A stretch of 64,000 nucleotides of DNA, taken from contig NZ_CP021647.1 of NCBI RefSeq assembly GCF_002208135.1, positions 933,501 through 997,500 of the forward strand, written 5' to 3'. The DNA is from Pseudoalteromonas piscicida. GTDB lineage: Bacteria; Pseudomonadota; Gammaproteobacteria; Enterobacterales; Alteromonadaceae. The notes below the pieces were generated by a model. That model made no database searches, had not been told where the DNA came from, and saw nothing but the letters and a program-made list of their open reading frames with translations. Made by a program: the position numbers and the translations under genes. Position 1 is the first letter of the stretch; every line of letters starts with the position of its first letter. Positions 8,353 through 15,423 of this stretch are shown here, piece after piece.

Positions 8353-9213
8353 TTATGCAGTTATTCTTTGAGTAATACGTTGAATAACGCCAGTATCGCC
8401 TAAAATGCGGCGATGTCCAAGGCCTGAGGTTTGGATTAAACGTTCAGGAGTGGCTGCGATAAGCGACTCTACGTGTTCAAATGGCGCAAATCGGTCCTCG
8501 GTATCGTGAATAAATGTCGGCTCAAACTTACGTACACCGTCGTGGAATTTATCTCGGATCAAATGCCAATGCGTGCCATATCTTGTGGTGATAGCGCCCA
8601 ATACTTGGTGTAGCATTTTTTCAGAAATGCCCGCCCGCGCGACCCGCTCAAACATCAGCTCAAAAAACTGCACGGGAGTTGCAACATTAATAACCACGCG
8701 ATTTTCTAGGCGATAATCCGGTAAGTTCATCAGCGCCACAGCGCCCATAGAATGTCCCACCAAAGCTACGATATCATGGCGATCGGCTTCTAGCTTCTCA
8801 ATCAAAGTATCCAGTGCCTCAACAAAAGCCAGCAAATGGGCTTGCTTACCATGAGATTGTCCATGCCCAACATGATCAACCGCCACAACACAAAATCCCG
8901 CTGCAACGAGTTCTGGGATCAAAGTATCAAAGCAACTGCTGTTATCGGCCCAACCATGACTTAATACGACGGTCTTCGGGCCAAGGCCAAACACGTTTAC
9001 ATGAACGCGACCGAGCGAGGTAAGAATATTGAACTCACCATTGGGTTTTTTATTTTTAAACTGATATTGACGCTTACCATGCGGGCTCATCAGTAGTACC
9101 TGACCTAACCTCGAAGTAATAGGTGGCGCAAGCGTGCACATAAGCCCTGTGACACCCCGACTTATCTTGGTAATAAGCGACCCGTCTTTGTCATTAAAGT
9201 AGCTGAATTTCAT
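8353..9213 (-). CDS. Alpha/beta-hydrolase
   Basis: A 286-residue alpha/beta-hydrolase. Visible landmarks are the oxyanion strand VVLSHGWADNSSCF (about 84-97), the nucleophile elbow VGHSMGAVAL (GHSMG, Ser near 155), an acid in FIHDTEDRFAPFEH, and a late His in GLGHRRIL. It is the first gene of a three-gene operon with a TetR repressor and a GNAT enzyme, under a promoter with two presumed TetR operators. Probably an esterase or lipase-like enzyme induced by its own substrate; the substrate is unknown. Confidence 0.87.
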   Translation of the reverse strand: MKFSYFNDKDGSLITKISRGVTGLMCTLAPPITSRLGQVLLMSPHGKRQYQFKNKKPNGEFNILTSLGRVHVNVFGLGPKTVVLSHGWADNSSCFDTLIPELVAAGFCVVAVDHVGHGQSHGKQAHLLAFVEALDTLIEKLEADRHDIVALVGHSMGAVALMNLPDYRLENRVVINVATPVQFFELMFERVARAGISEKMLHQVLGAITTRYGTHWHLIRDKFHDGVRKFEPTFIHDTEDRFAPFEHVESLIAATPERLIQTSGLGHRRILGDTGVIQRITQRITA

Positions 9214-9229
9214 CCTGACCTCTAAAAAA

Positions 9230-9277
9230 GAACACTTGTACTTTTATTAAAATAGAACAGTTGTACTTTTTTGTAAA
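9230..9277 (-). promoter_or_regulatory. Promoter with two TetR-type operators
   Basis: On the minus strand a -35 TTTACA (9272-9277), a 17-bp spacer and a -10 TATTTT (9249-9254) precede the hydrolase gene. Two near-identical sites, GAACAgTTGTACTTTT at 9255-9270 and GAACAcTTGTACTTTT at 9230-9245, are spaced 25 bp apart. The first fills the spacer and the second lies just past the -10, ideal for repression. Confidence 0.75.
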
Positions 9278-9301
9278 GCATAACAATCACCTTTTAATGT
9301 T

Positions 9302-9435
9302 GCAGCTGGTTTACCCTGCGACACCTCCGCGTAGGAGCTGGTTTACCCAGCGATACACCTCCTCGTAGGAGCTGGTTTACCCAGCGATACACCTCGCGTA
9401 GGAGCTGGTTTACCCAGCGATACACCCAGCGATCT
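9302..9435. repeat. REP-like tandem array (33-34 bp units)
   Basis: Three close copies of a unit beginning GTAGGAGCTGGTTTACCCAG start at 9331, 9365 and 9398, after a degenerate copy at 9302. Each unit ends with GCGATACACCTC or similar. The same GTAGGAGCTG core recurs in the 148-bp repeat at 58938. It lies between the hydrolase promoter and the HTH-membrane gene cluster and holds no ORF. Confidence 0.85.
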
Positions 9436-9606
9436 TTTTAAAACGCCGGCTGCGGATTACTCACGGCTATGAGGGGCATACCCTCAATAAGGTTTGTCTT
9501 TAAAGAGCGGTTAAACGTGAAAAACGATGAAAATGTTTCAAATTACGTAAAGTTGGTGAAGTATTGAGTGTTTTATTGTTTTTTCATTGCAATTTATCGA
9601 GAGAAG

Positions 9607-9648
9607 CTTGTCTTTATATTTAACTAAATGTAATGTTTGGGTTAATTT
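9607..9648 (+). promoter_or_regulatory. Conserved upstream element of HTH-membrane gene A
   Basis: CTTGTCTTTATATTTAACT is followed by ATGTAATGTTTGGGTTAATT. Near-copies stand at 10755 and 12213, each 72-74 bp before an MQTPEEYEVSQRIG start. It probably contains the promoter (TTGTCT, 17 bp, TAATGT) and perhaps a site for the encoded HTH proteins. Confidence 0.6.
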
Positions 9649-9680
9649 CAAGGGAGCTAACGTAAAGCAATGGTGGACAG

Positions 9681-10556
9681 ATGCAAACGCCAGAGGAATA
9701 TGAGGTAAGCCAGCGGATAGGTAGGTTAATACTTGGGTTAAAGCGTATCAGAGGTATGACCCGAGAAGATGTCTGTAAACGTTTAGGTATAGGCTCGCGC
9801 ACGTTAGACAATTACTTAAACGGAGTGAGCTCTTTTAAACTTGGGACATTGTTAAAGTTTGCAGATCTTTGCAAGGTAAAGCTGGCTGATATTTTGGATG
9901 ATACCGAGGCGCTGAAGCGTTTGTATCCAGAGAATATTAAAGACAAAGGCAATATCTTTTTGTTATTTACGGGCTATTTTGTCGGCGTTATGGTGCTTGA
10001 ATTTACCTTATTTGCTTTTCTTATTTTGTTATTGTTTTATGCGCGTAATGACAAGAATAGCCAAAGCATTGTTGCAATTTTTATATTTGCTTTTTCGTTA
10101 GAAATCGTTGTTGCGTACTGGTTGAATTATGTCGTCTTCCCAGCTATTGAAAGCTATTACATTGAAAATATCTATGCTTTTGCAACTCAACTTTTACTGA
10201 GTTTGCTGTTGGCGCTAATGATCAAATACAGAATGTTTTTAGGTGCGTGGTTTACCAAAGGGAATTCAGCCAGCATTTTTGAGAAGAACCAAGTAGATGC
10301 GCCGCTTTATGCACTCGCATGCACTTTAGCTTTGATTGATTTTGCTGCATTGATGGAAAACTTTATCCGTAACCTAGAGTGTTTAGGTATAAATGAAGAA
10401 GTTGCCAAACCATTTTGGGAGCTGACCTTTATTTATGATTACTTTGCTTATATCAAGGCCGTGCCTTATCTGCTCTGCATGTTTGTTTTATACGCAGGAA
10501 TAACAGCGCGCCGTAAGCAGGTTTTAAACAAAGCAAATGCTGCGCCTACACAATAA
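9681..10556 (+). CDS. HTH-membrane protein A (XRE-type HTH plus about five TM helices)
   Basis: The 291-residue protein has two parts. Residues 8-75 form an XRE-like HTH (RIGRLILGLKRIRGMTREDV, then GIGSRTLDNYLNGVSSF and LLKFADLCKVKLADIL). From about residue 95 there are five or six hydrophobic helices with family motifs: ESYYIENIYAF, KGNSASIFEKN, and a terminal acidic/aromatic block (ALMENFIRNLECLG, FWELTFIYDYFAYIKAVP). No family with known function is recognised. It resembles a membrane-tethered regulator whose helices may sense a membrane signal. It is first of five tandem loci and is preceded by the conserved upstream element. The ATG is the start shared by all paralogs. Confidence 0.75.
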   Translation: MQTPEEYEVSQRIGRLILGLKRIRGMTREDVCKRLGIGSRTLDNYLNGVSSFKLGTLLKFADLCKVKLADILDDTEALKRLYPENIKDKGNIFLLFTGYFVGVMVLEFTLFAFLILLLFYARNDKNSQSIVAIFIFAFSLEIVVAYWLNYVVFPAIESYYIENIYAFATQLLLSLLLALMIKYRMFLGAWFTKGNSASIFEKNQVDAPLYALACTLALIDFAALMENFIRNLECLGINEEVAKPFWELTFIYDYFAYIKAVPYLLCMFVLYAGITARRKQVLNKANAAPTQ

Positions 10557-10754
10557 TGTGAAGATTTTCCCATAAAAATAGAGAAGTCTGTGTGTTTTTA
10601 ATTATTGATTTTAATGGTCTGCAAAACAACAAATAAGCAGATTTAGCGAGGGTTGCTTAAATCGATTGATACCAAAAATTCAAATATAATGATAAATTTG
10701 TTTCTGTTTTGGGTTGTTTTGCGAGTGTGCACCTAAAAATAGTACTGTCATCTA

Positions 10755-10796
10755 CTTGTCTTTATATTTAACTGGATGTAAACTTTTGGTTAACTT
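10755..10796 (+). promoter_or_regulatory. Conserved upstream element of HTH gene B
   Basis: Second copy of the element: CTTGTCTTTATATTTAACTG, then ATGTAAACTTTTGGTTAAC, 73 bp before the MQTPEEY start at 10828. It diverges most in the ATGTAA-GTTAA part. Confidence 0.55.
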
Positions 10797-10827
10797 GGTT
10801 GGGGTGATTGAGAGATATGGTGGGGCG

Positions 10828-11139
10828 ATGCAGACGCCAGAAGAATACGAGGTAAGCCAACGTATCGGCCGACTGATACGGGGGCTAAAGCGCAAGAAAG
10901 GGATGACCCGAGAAGAGGTTAGCCGGCGTTTGGGTGTGGGTGACAGGACCCTTGATAACTATTTAAATGGCTCTAGCTCCTTTAAGCTAGGGACATTGCT
11001 TCGGTTTGCTGAAATCTGTAAAGTAAAGTTATCAGACATTTTAGAAGATACAGATAAGCTCTCTGGCCTGTATGGAGAAAAACATGAGGAAAAGAACAAT
11101 GAAGGCTGCACAGAAAAAGCCAATAAAAATAGCCCTTAG
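10828..11139 (+). CDS. HTH-only paralog B1 (soluble half of a split locus)
   Basis: A 103-residue protein with the same HTH as its neighbours (RIGRLIRGLKRKKGMTREEV, VGDRTLDNYLNGSSSFKLG, SDILEDTDKLSGLY). Instead of running on into membrane helices it ends in a hydrophilic tail (EKHEEKNNEGCTEKANKNSP). The start at the shared MQTPEEY is preferred over the ATG-like codon at 10714, which lies upstream of the conserved promoter element. It is followed by two small peptides and a membrane protein that corresponds to the missing half, so HTH and sensor functions may be carried by separate proteins here. Confidence 0.7.
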   Translation: MQTPEEYEVSQRIGRLIRGLKRKKGMTREEVSRRLGVGDRTLDNYLNGSSSFKLGTLLRFAEICKVKLSDILEDTDKLSGLYGEKHEEKNNEGCTEKANKNSP

Positions 11140-11221
11140 TCACTTATTGTGTAAACAAGTTTATGGTGGTTTGGGCTTGAGGAAAGGGGATAGCATAAAG
11201 CCTCTCCACCAGAAAAGTTGA
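11099..11221 (+). CDS. Small double-glycine peptide 1
   Basis: A 40-codon ORF beginning MKAAQKKPIKIALSHLL and continuing CKQVYGGLGLRKGD. GAGGA sits 8 bp before its ATG, a strong ribosome site. It overlaps the end of the HTH-only gene in another frame. It shares LCKQV[Y/F]GG with the next peptide. The pattern resembles a GG-type leader as in secreted bacteriocins or RiPP precursors, but no maturation or ABC export gene lies in the window. A decayed duplicate is an alternative. Confidence 0.45.
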   Translation: MKAAQKKPIKIALSHLLCKQVYGGLGLRKGDSIKPLHQKS

Positions 11222-11237
11222 ATTGCTGAGGTGTATC

Positions 11238-11405
11238 TTGAAAAGTTTATTTAGCCTGATTTTGTCAACGGGTCGAAAGAAGCCCAAAACCTCAACACTT
11301 AAACGTTCACTCTGTAAACAAGTTTTTGGAGGGTCGGGCATGAGCACGGGAAACGGTCCAAAGAATGAACAGGCTTCTGCAACACAAGAAAAGCCTAAAG
11401 TGTAG
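11238..11405 (+). CDS. Small double-glycine peptide 2
   Basis: A 55-codon ORF from TTG (GAGGTG just upstream). It reads MKSLFSLILST, then KKPKTSTLKRSLCKQVFGG, then a hydrophilic, Gly/Ser/Lys-rich tail. The first residues match the start of the following membrane protein (MKSLFNLALLT), and the middle matches peptide 1. This suggests a tandem duplication of a unit made of peptide plus membrane-gene start. It could be a secreted peptide or a remnant. Confidence 0.4.
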   Translation: MKSLFSLILSTGRKKPKTSTLKRSLCKQVFGGSGMSTGNGPKNEQASATQEKPKV

Positions 11406-11413
11406 GGTTTGTT

Positions 11414-12034
11414 ATGAAAAGTTTATTTAATTTAGCTTTGCTAACTAGCATTGTAGCCACAGTATCTGTGTCGTTTGTAAGTGTAACGATCCTTGAACTT
11501 TTGATTCCGATTGCATTAATTATCTTAGTTCTTTTATCAAAGGATGATGTAAATAGTCAATTATTGACTTTGTGTTTTACATTTGTATTTACCGTGTCAG
11601 CTGTGGCGTTATTTATACTTAAAACAGTGGTTTTTCAGCTTGTTGAAAGCTATTTTATACAAAATATTTACGCATTTTCTATTCAGCTTACACTTAGTTT
11701 ATTAATGCTTTTTCTACTAAAGCACAGAATGACAATTGCTGTGATACTAACCAAAGGAAAATCAGCTTCTGTATTTGAAAAGAATTATGCAGAGGGGCCA
11801 CTTTATTTTCTGGTTCTTACAATGGTTTTTATTGATTTCGCTGCATTAATGGAAAACTTCCTTCGTAACTTAGAGCTACTTGGTCTTAATGAGGAAACTG
11901 CAAAGGTGTTTTGGGAAGTAACCTTCTTCTTCGATTACTTTGCTTATTTAAAGGCTGTTCCAATATTTTTATGTGTGCTCCTTCTTTATATTGGTTTAAT
12001 CGTAAGAACCAAGAGACAACCAATTCAAAACTAG
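11414..12034 (+). CDS. Membrane-only paralog B2 (membrane half of a split locus)
   Basis: A 206-residue integral membrane protein, collinear with the C-terminal two thirds of the HTH-membrane paralogs. Conserved motifs are ESYFIQNIYAFSIQLTLSLL, KGKSASVFEKN, ALMENFLRNLELLG and KVFWEV...DYFAYLKAVP. It lacks any HTH; its start ATG follows GTAGGGTTT. With the HTH-only gene 275 bp upstream it makes the equivalent of one full paralog. Function unknown. Confidence 0.7.
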   Translation: MKSLFNLALLTSIVATVSVSFVSVTILELLIPIALIILVLLSKDDVNSQLLTLCFTFVFTVSAVALFILKTVVFQLVESYFIQNIYAFSIQLTLSLLMLFLLKHRMTIAVILTKGKSASVFEKNYAEGPLYFLVLTMVFIDFAALMENFLRNLELLGLNEETAKVFWEVTFFFDYFAYLKAVPIFLCVLLLYIGLIVRTKRQPIQN

Positions 12035-12048
12035 TCTGATATCTGAGT

Positions 12049-12083
12049 AAGCGTAATATATCTCCGATATTGCGCTTATTTCT
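12049..12083 (+). terminator. Stem-loop after locus B
   Basis: AAGCGTAATAT pairs with ATATTGCGCTT (one G-U) around a 7-nt loop, then ATTTCT. It lies 15 bp after the stop codon and is a plausible weak terminator separating locus B from the C-D-E operon. Confidence 0.55.
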
Positions 12084-12212
12084 ATATTCTAACTTCTCCT
12101 TACGATAAAGAATACATTATGTTACCTCATCATCTTAAGCGTAATTGTGACAGGTGTATCGTCGCTACCTATTTGAATATGTGCGCTATTTCATAACAGA
12201 AGTGTGATTCCA

Positions 12213-12254
12213 CTTGTCTTTATATTAAACAAAATGTAATGTTTGGGTTAATTT
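12213..12254 (+). promoter_or_regulatory. Conserved upstream element of the C-D-E operon
   Basis: Third copy: CTTGTCTTTATATTAAAC, then ATGTAATGTTTGGGTTAATT, 72 bp before the ATG of gene C. Genes D and E lack it, which fits one promoter for C-D-E. Confidence 0.58.
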
Positions 12255-12284
12255 TTTGATTTGGTTAAAGGGAAGTGTAGGGCG

Positions 12285-13148
12285 ATGCAAACGCCAGAAG
12301 AGTACGAGGTAAGCCAACGCATAGGGCTGCTAATAAAAGGTCTAAAGCATAAACGCGGGATGTCGCGAGAAGATATATGCCGCCACCTCGGGATTGGCAT
12401 GCGAACGCTAGACAACTACCTCAATGGTGTTAGTTCCTTCAAGCTTGGTACGTTAATGAAGTTTGCTGACCTCTGTAGAGTCAAGCTTGCCGATATTTTA
12501 GATGATACCGAAGCGCTCTCACGACTATATCCAGACAATATGAAGGACAAAGGCAGTATTCTTACATTGCTTTTGGGTTCTTTCGCTTCCGTTATGCTCT
12601 TTGAATCCGTTTTCTTAGTTTTACTAATTTTACTGCTTTGCTACTCACATAAAGATAAAAATAATCAATGCATAGTTGCTATTTTTGTTGTGGTCTACGT
12701 GCTAACTAATATCGGTGGCTACTGGCTAAACTATGTCGTTTTTCCTGCAGCTGAAAACTATTATATGCAAAATGTATATGCATTTTCACAGCACCTATCA
12801 TTAAGTCTGTTACTACTCTTTCTGCTCAAGTACAGGCTGATGTTCTCGGTATTGATTACTCGAGGCAAATCGGCAGCTGTTTTCGAAAAAAGCCTTATTG
12901 AAACTCCTCTCTACTTTTTGGCTACGCTGCTAGTTGCTATAGACTTTTTGGCGTTAATAGAGAACTTTATTCGTAATCTAGATCGGTTAGGAGTGGATGA
13001 GGAAAAAGCTAAATTATTCTGGGAGTTAACCTTTTTTTATGATTACTTTGGATATCTCAAGGCTGCACCATTATTGCTTAGTTTAGTACTCCTCTATGCA
13101 GGAATACTCGCACGGAAAAGAAATACGCAGCAGCCCCAAAGCGCGTAG
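12285..13148 (+). CDS. HTH-membrane protein C
   Basis: A 287-residue paralog with the XRE-type HTH (SQRIGLLIKGLKHKRGM, GIGMRTLDNYLNG) and about five membrane helices with the family motifs (ENYYMQNVYAF, RGKSAAVFEKS, ALIENFIRNLDRLG, FWELTFFYDYFGYLKAAP). The ATG at 12285 is chosen because it is the start conserved in all paralogs. The first gene of an apparent C-D-E operon; gene D starts 44 bp after its stop. The first roughly 280 bp are almost identical to those of D and E. Confidence 0.75.
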   Translation: MQTPEEYEVSQRIGLLIKGLKHKRGMSREDICRHLGIGMRTLDNYLNGVSSFKLGTLMKFADLCRVKLADILDDTEALSRLYPDNMKDKGSILTLLLGSFASVMLFESVFLVLLILLLCYSHKDKNNQCIVAIFVVVYVLTNIGGYWLNYVVFPAAENYYMQNVYAFSQHLSLSLLLLFLLKYRLMFSVLITRGKSAAVFEKSLIETPLYFLATLLVAIDFLALIENFIRNLDRLGVDEEKAKLFWELTFFYDYFGYLKAAPLLLSLVLLYAGILARKRNTQQPQSA

Positions 13149-13192
13149 AAATAAGTCGATAAGTAAATCACGGAATAAGGAGGTGGCGGGCG

Positions 13193-14062
13193 ATGCAAAC
13201 GCCAGAAGAGTACGAAGTAAGCCAGCGCATAGGGCTACTAATAAAAGGTCTAAAGCATAAACGCGGGATGTCGCGAGAAGATATATGCCGCCACCTCGGG
13301 ATTGGCATGCGAACGCTAGACAACTACCTTAATGGTGTTAGTTCCTTCAAGCTTGGTACGTTAATGAAGTTTGCCGATCTCTGCAGAGTTAAACTCGCCG
13401 ATATTTTGGATGATACCGAAGCGCTCTCACGACTATATCCAGACAATATGAAAGACAAAGGCAGTATTCTTACGCTTATCTTGGGATCTATTGCTGGGTA
13501 TTTTCTTATTTTCGAATCTATCGTATTCCTCCTTCTATTATTTTTGTTTTTTTGCTGTTACAAAGATAAGAATAGTCAAACTATCACAGGCATTTTCCTT
13601 TTTATTTATGCACTTGAGGTCGCTGTCGCATATCTCTTGAAGTTCATTATTTTCCCAGCGGTTGAAAGCTATTATATCGAGAATATTTATGCTTTTGGAC
13701 TGCAGTTAACTCTTAGTCTCATGTTACTGTTTTTGCTTAAACATAGAATGACGATTAGTGTATTTTTAACTCAGGGAAAATCTGCACCTGTATTCGAAAA
13801 AAATGGTATAGAAGCCCCAATTTATCTTTTGGCAATGACGTTAGCACTTATCGATTTTTTGGCTCTAATGGAAAACTTTATTCGAAATTTAGAGCGCTTG
13901 GGGGTTAATGAGGAAACAGCAAAGGTATTTTGGGAGGTGAGATTCTTTTATGATTATTTCGAATACCTCAAGGCAATCCCAATTTTTCTCTGCATTGCTT
14001 TACTCTATGTTGGGTTTATCGCGCGAAGAAATGCTCCGCTACATGTTAGAGTTACACTGTAA
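13193..14062 (+). CDS. HTH-membrane protein D
   Basis: A 289-residue paralog. The HTH half is the same protein sequence as in C up to about residue 95. The membrane half has its own sequence but keeps the motifs ESYYIENIYAFGLQLTLSL, QGKSAPVFEKN, ALMENFIRNLERLG and KVFWEVRFFYDYFEYLKAIP. GGAGGTGGCGGGCG directly precedes the ATG, a better ribosome site than in its siblings. Second gene of the C-D-E set, with no promoter element in the 44-bp gap upstream. Confidence 0.75.
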   Translation: MQTPEEYEVSQRIGLLIKGLKHKRGMSREDICRHLGIGMRTLDNYLNGVSSFKLGTLMKFADLCRVKLADILDDTEALSRLYPDNMKDKGSILTLILGSIAGYFLIFESIVFLLLLFLFFCCYKDKNSQTITGIFLFIYALEVAVAYLLKFIIFPAVESYYIENIYAFGLQLTLSLMLLFLLKHRMTISVFLTQGKSAPVFEKNGIEAPIYLLAMTLALIDFLALMENFIRNLERLGVNEETAKVFWEVRFFYDYFEYLKAIPIFLCIALLYVGFIARRNAPLHVRVTL

Positions 14063-14121
14063 CTTTAGTAATAACAGGTTCAGTACTAATTGATAGTTTA
14101 ATATAAAAGGATAGTGAGGCG

Positions 14122-14988
14122 ATGCAAACGCCAGAAGAGTACGAAGTAAGCCAGCGCATAGGACTATTAATAAAAGGTCTAAAGCATAAACGTGGGATGT
14201 CTCGAGAAGATATATGCCGGCACCTCGGGATTAGCATGCGAACGCTAGACAACTACCTCAATGGTGTTAGTTCTTTTAAGCTTGGTACGTTAATGAAGTT
14301 TGCCGATCTCTGCAGAGTCAAGCTTGCCGATATTTTAGATGATACCGAAGCACTCTCACGACTATATCCTGACAATATGAAGGACAAAGGCAGTATTCTT
14401 ACGCTTATCTTGGGATCGGCTTTTGGCGTCATTATTTTTGAATCTACTTTATTTATCTTATTGTTAGTTTTGTTCTTTTACTCTTACAAAGACAAAAATA
14501 GTCAGCTACTGACGCTATGTTTTGCCGTGCCTTACTTTCTTGCAATTGTAGCGATATATACGCTTCACATCGCGATCTTCCCTGTTGTGGAAAGCTACTT
14601 TATAGAAAATATATTTGCGTTTTCAATTCAGTTTTCTCTCAGCCTACTATTGCTCTTTTTACTCAAGCGTCGTATCGAGATAGCTGTTATTTTAACTCGG
14701 GGAAAATCGGCTTCTGTCTTTGAGAAAAACTATGCTGAAGGGCCATTATATTTCCTGGCAATTGTTTTAGCTCTCGTAGACTTTCTGGCCTTGATGGAAA
14801 ACTTTCTCCGTAACCTAGATAGAATGGGTATAAACGAAGAAACCGCAAAGGTGTTCTGGGAAGTAACCTTTTTTTATGACTATTTTGCTTACTTAAAATC
14901 GGTGCCCATGTTGCTGTGTGTCACGGTACTTTATATCGGTTATATCGCACGTAATCAAACATCGCGAGCAGCTGAAAATGTCCTGTAA
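14122..14988 (+). CDS. HTH-membrane protein E
   Basis: A 288-residue paralog, last of the array. The HTH half is identical to C and D except for Ser in place of Gly in GISMRTLDNYLNG. Membrane motifs are ESYFIENIFAFSIQFSLSLL, RGKSASVFEKNYAEGPLYF (nearly as in the membrane-only protein B2), ALMENFLRNLDRMG and KVFWEVTFFYDYFAYLKSVP. It starts 59 bp after gene D and ends before a hairpin at 15042. The membrane half is closer to B2 than to C, so HTH and membrane halves have different histories. Confidence 0.75.
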   Translation: MQTPEEYEVSQRIGLLIKGLKHKRGMSREDICRHLGISMRTLDNYLNGVSSFKLGTLMKFADLCRVKLADILDDTEALSRLYPDNMKDKGSILTLILGSAFGVIIFESTLFILLLVLFFYSYKDKNSQLLTLCFAVPYFLAIVAIYTLHIAIFPVVESYFIENIFAFSIQFSLSLLLLFLLKRRIEIAVILTRGKSASVFEKNYAEGPLYFLAIVLALVDFLALMENFLRNLDRMGINEETAKVFWEVTFFYDYFAYLKSVPMLLCVTVLYIGYIARNQTSRAAENVL

Positions 14989-15037
14989 CAGTGTATGAAA
15001 AGTGGAAGCTACAACTGAGTACACTTTATTTCTAGCG

Positions 15038-15065
15038 AAAAAAGAGTGCTAGTAGTAGCACTCTT
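15038..15065 (-). terminator. Terminator of the 77-residue gene
   Basis: A perfect 10-bp stem AAGAGTGCTA/TAGCACTCTT with a 4-nt loop. On the minus strand the stem is followed by a T-run, so it ends the gene at 15102-15335; it could also stop transcription from the HTH-membrane operon. Confidence 0.85.
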
Positions 15066-15101
15066 GTCAATGCAAAACTCAACAGCAATAACCTTTAGTT
15101 G

Positions 15102-15335
15102 CTAGTCCATGCTTGGGGCGCTGGAATACACCAACTCAATTAGGTTATTCATCGTTCTTGATTTTTGCATATAAGCCTTTTCCATATGGGCAAGCTCTTG
15201 TAGTTCAAATAAGGTCGTTTCTACGAGTGCCAGCCATTTTTCTGTGGTGTCTGGTACCGCTTCACTTTGCTTTGTTGCTTTTTTTAGTGCGTCGTAATAA
15301 ATAGTTAAGTCACGATATTGGCTTTGATAGTCCAT
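15102..15335 (-). CDS. Small helical cytoplasmic protein, unknown
   Basis: A 77-residue protein, predicted to be mostly helical and polar (TEKWLALVETTLFELQELAH, AYMQKSRTMNNLIELVYSS). It has no signal peptide or membrane segment and no recognised domain. A clear terminator lies 37 bp downstream, which supports it being a real gene. Small helical proteins of this type often act as dimers, but nothing here points to a partner. Confidence 0.6.
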   Translation of the reverse strand: MDYQSQYRDLTIYYDALKKATKQSEAVPDTTEKWLALVETTLFELQELAHMEKAYMQKSRTMNNLIELVYSSAPSMD

Positions 15336-15423
15336 TGTTGTTCCAACCCGTCTCTTTTAATTTACAGCAAGGTAACAGGAATTCTCAGCAGAAATCTGCG
15401 GAAAATATTTTTTTTACAACTTT

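Noticed and set aside
10714-10827. Extended N-terminus of the HTH-only gene
   Set aside because: The extension runs through the conserved promoter element; all paralogs start at MQTPEEY.
9681-14988. Phage-repressor or prophage remnant reading of the HTH genes
   Set aside because: No integrase, structural or lysis genes are nearby, and the fused membrane domains are not phage-repressor-like.
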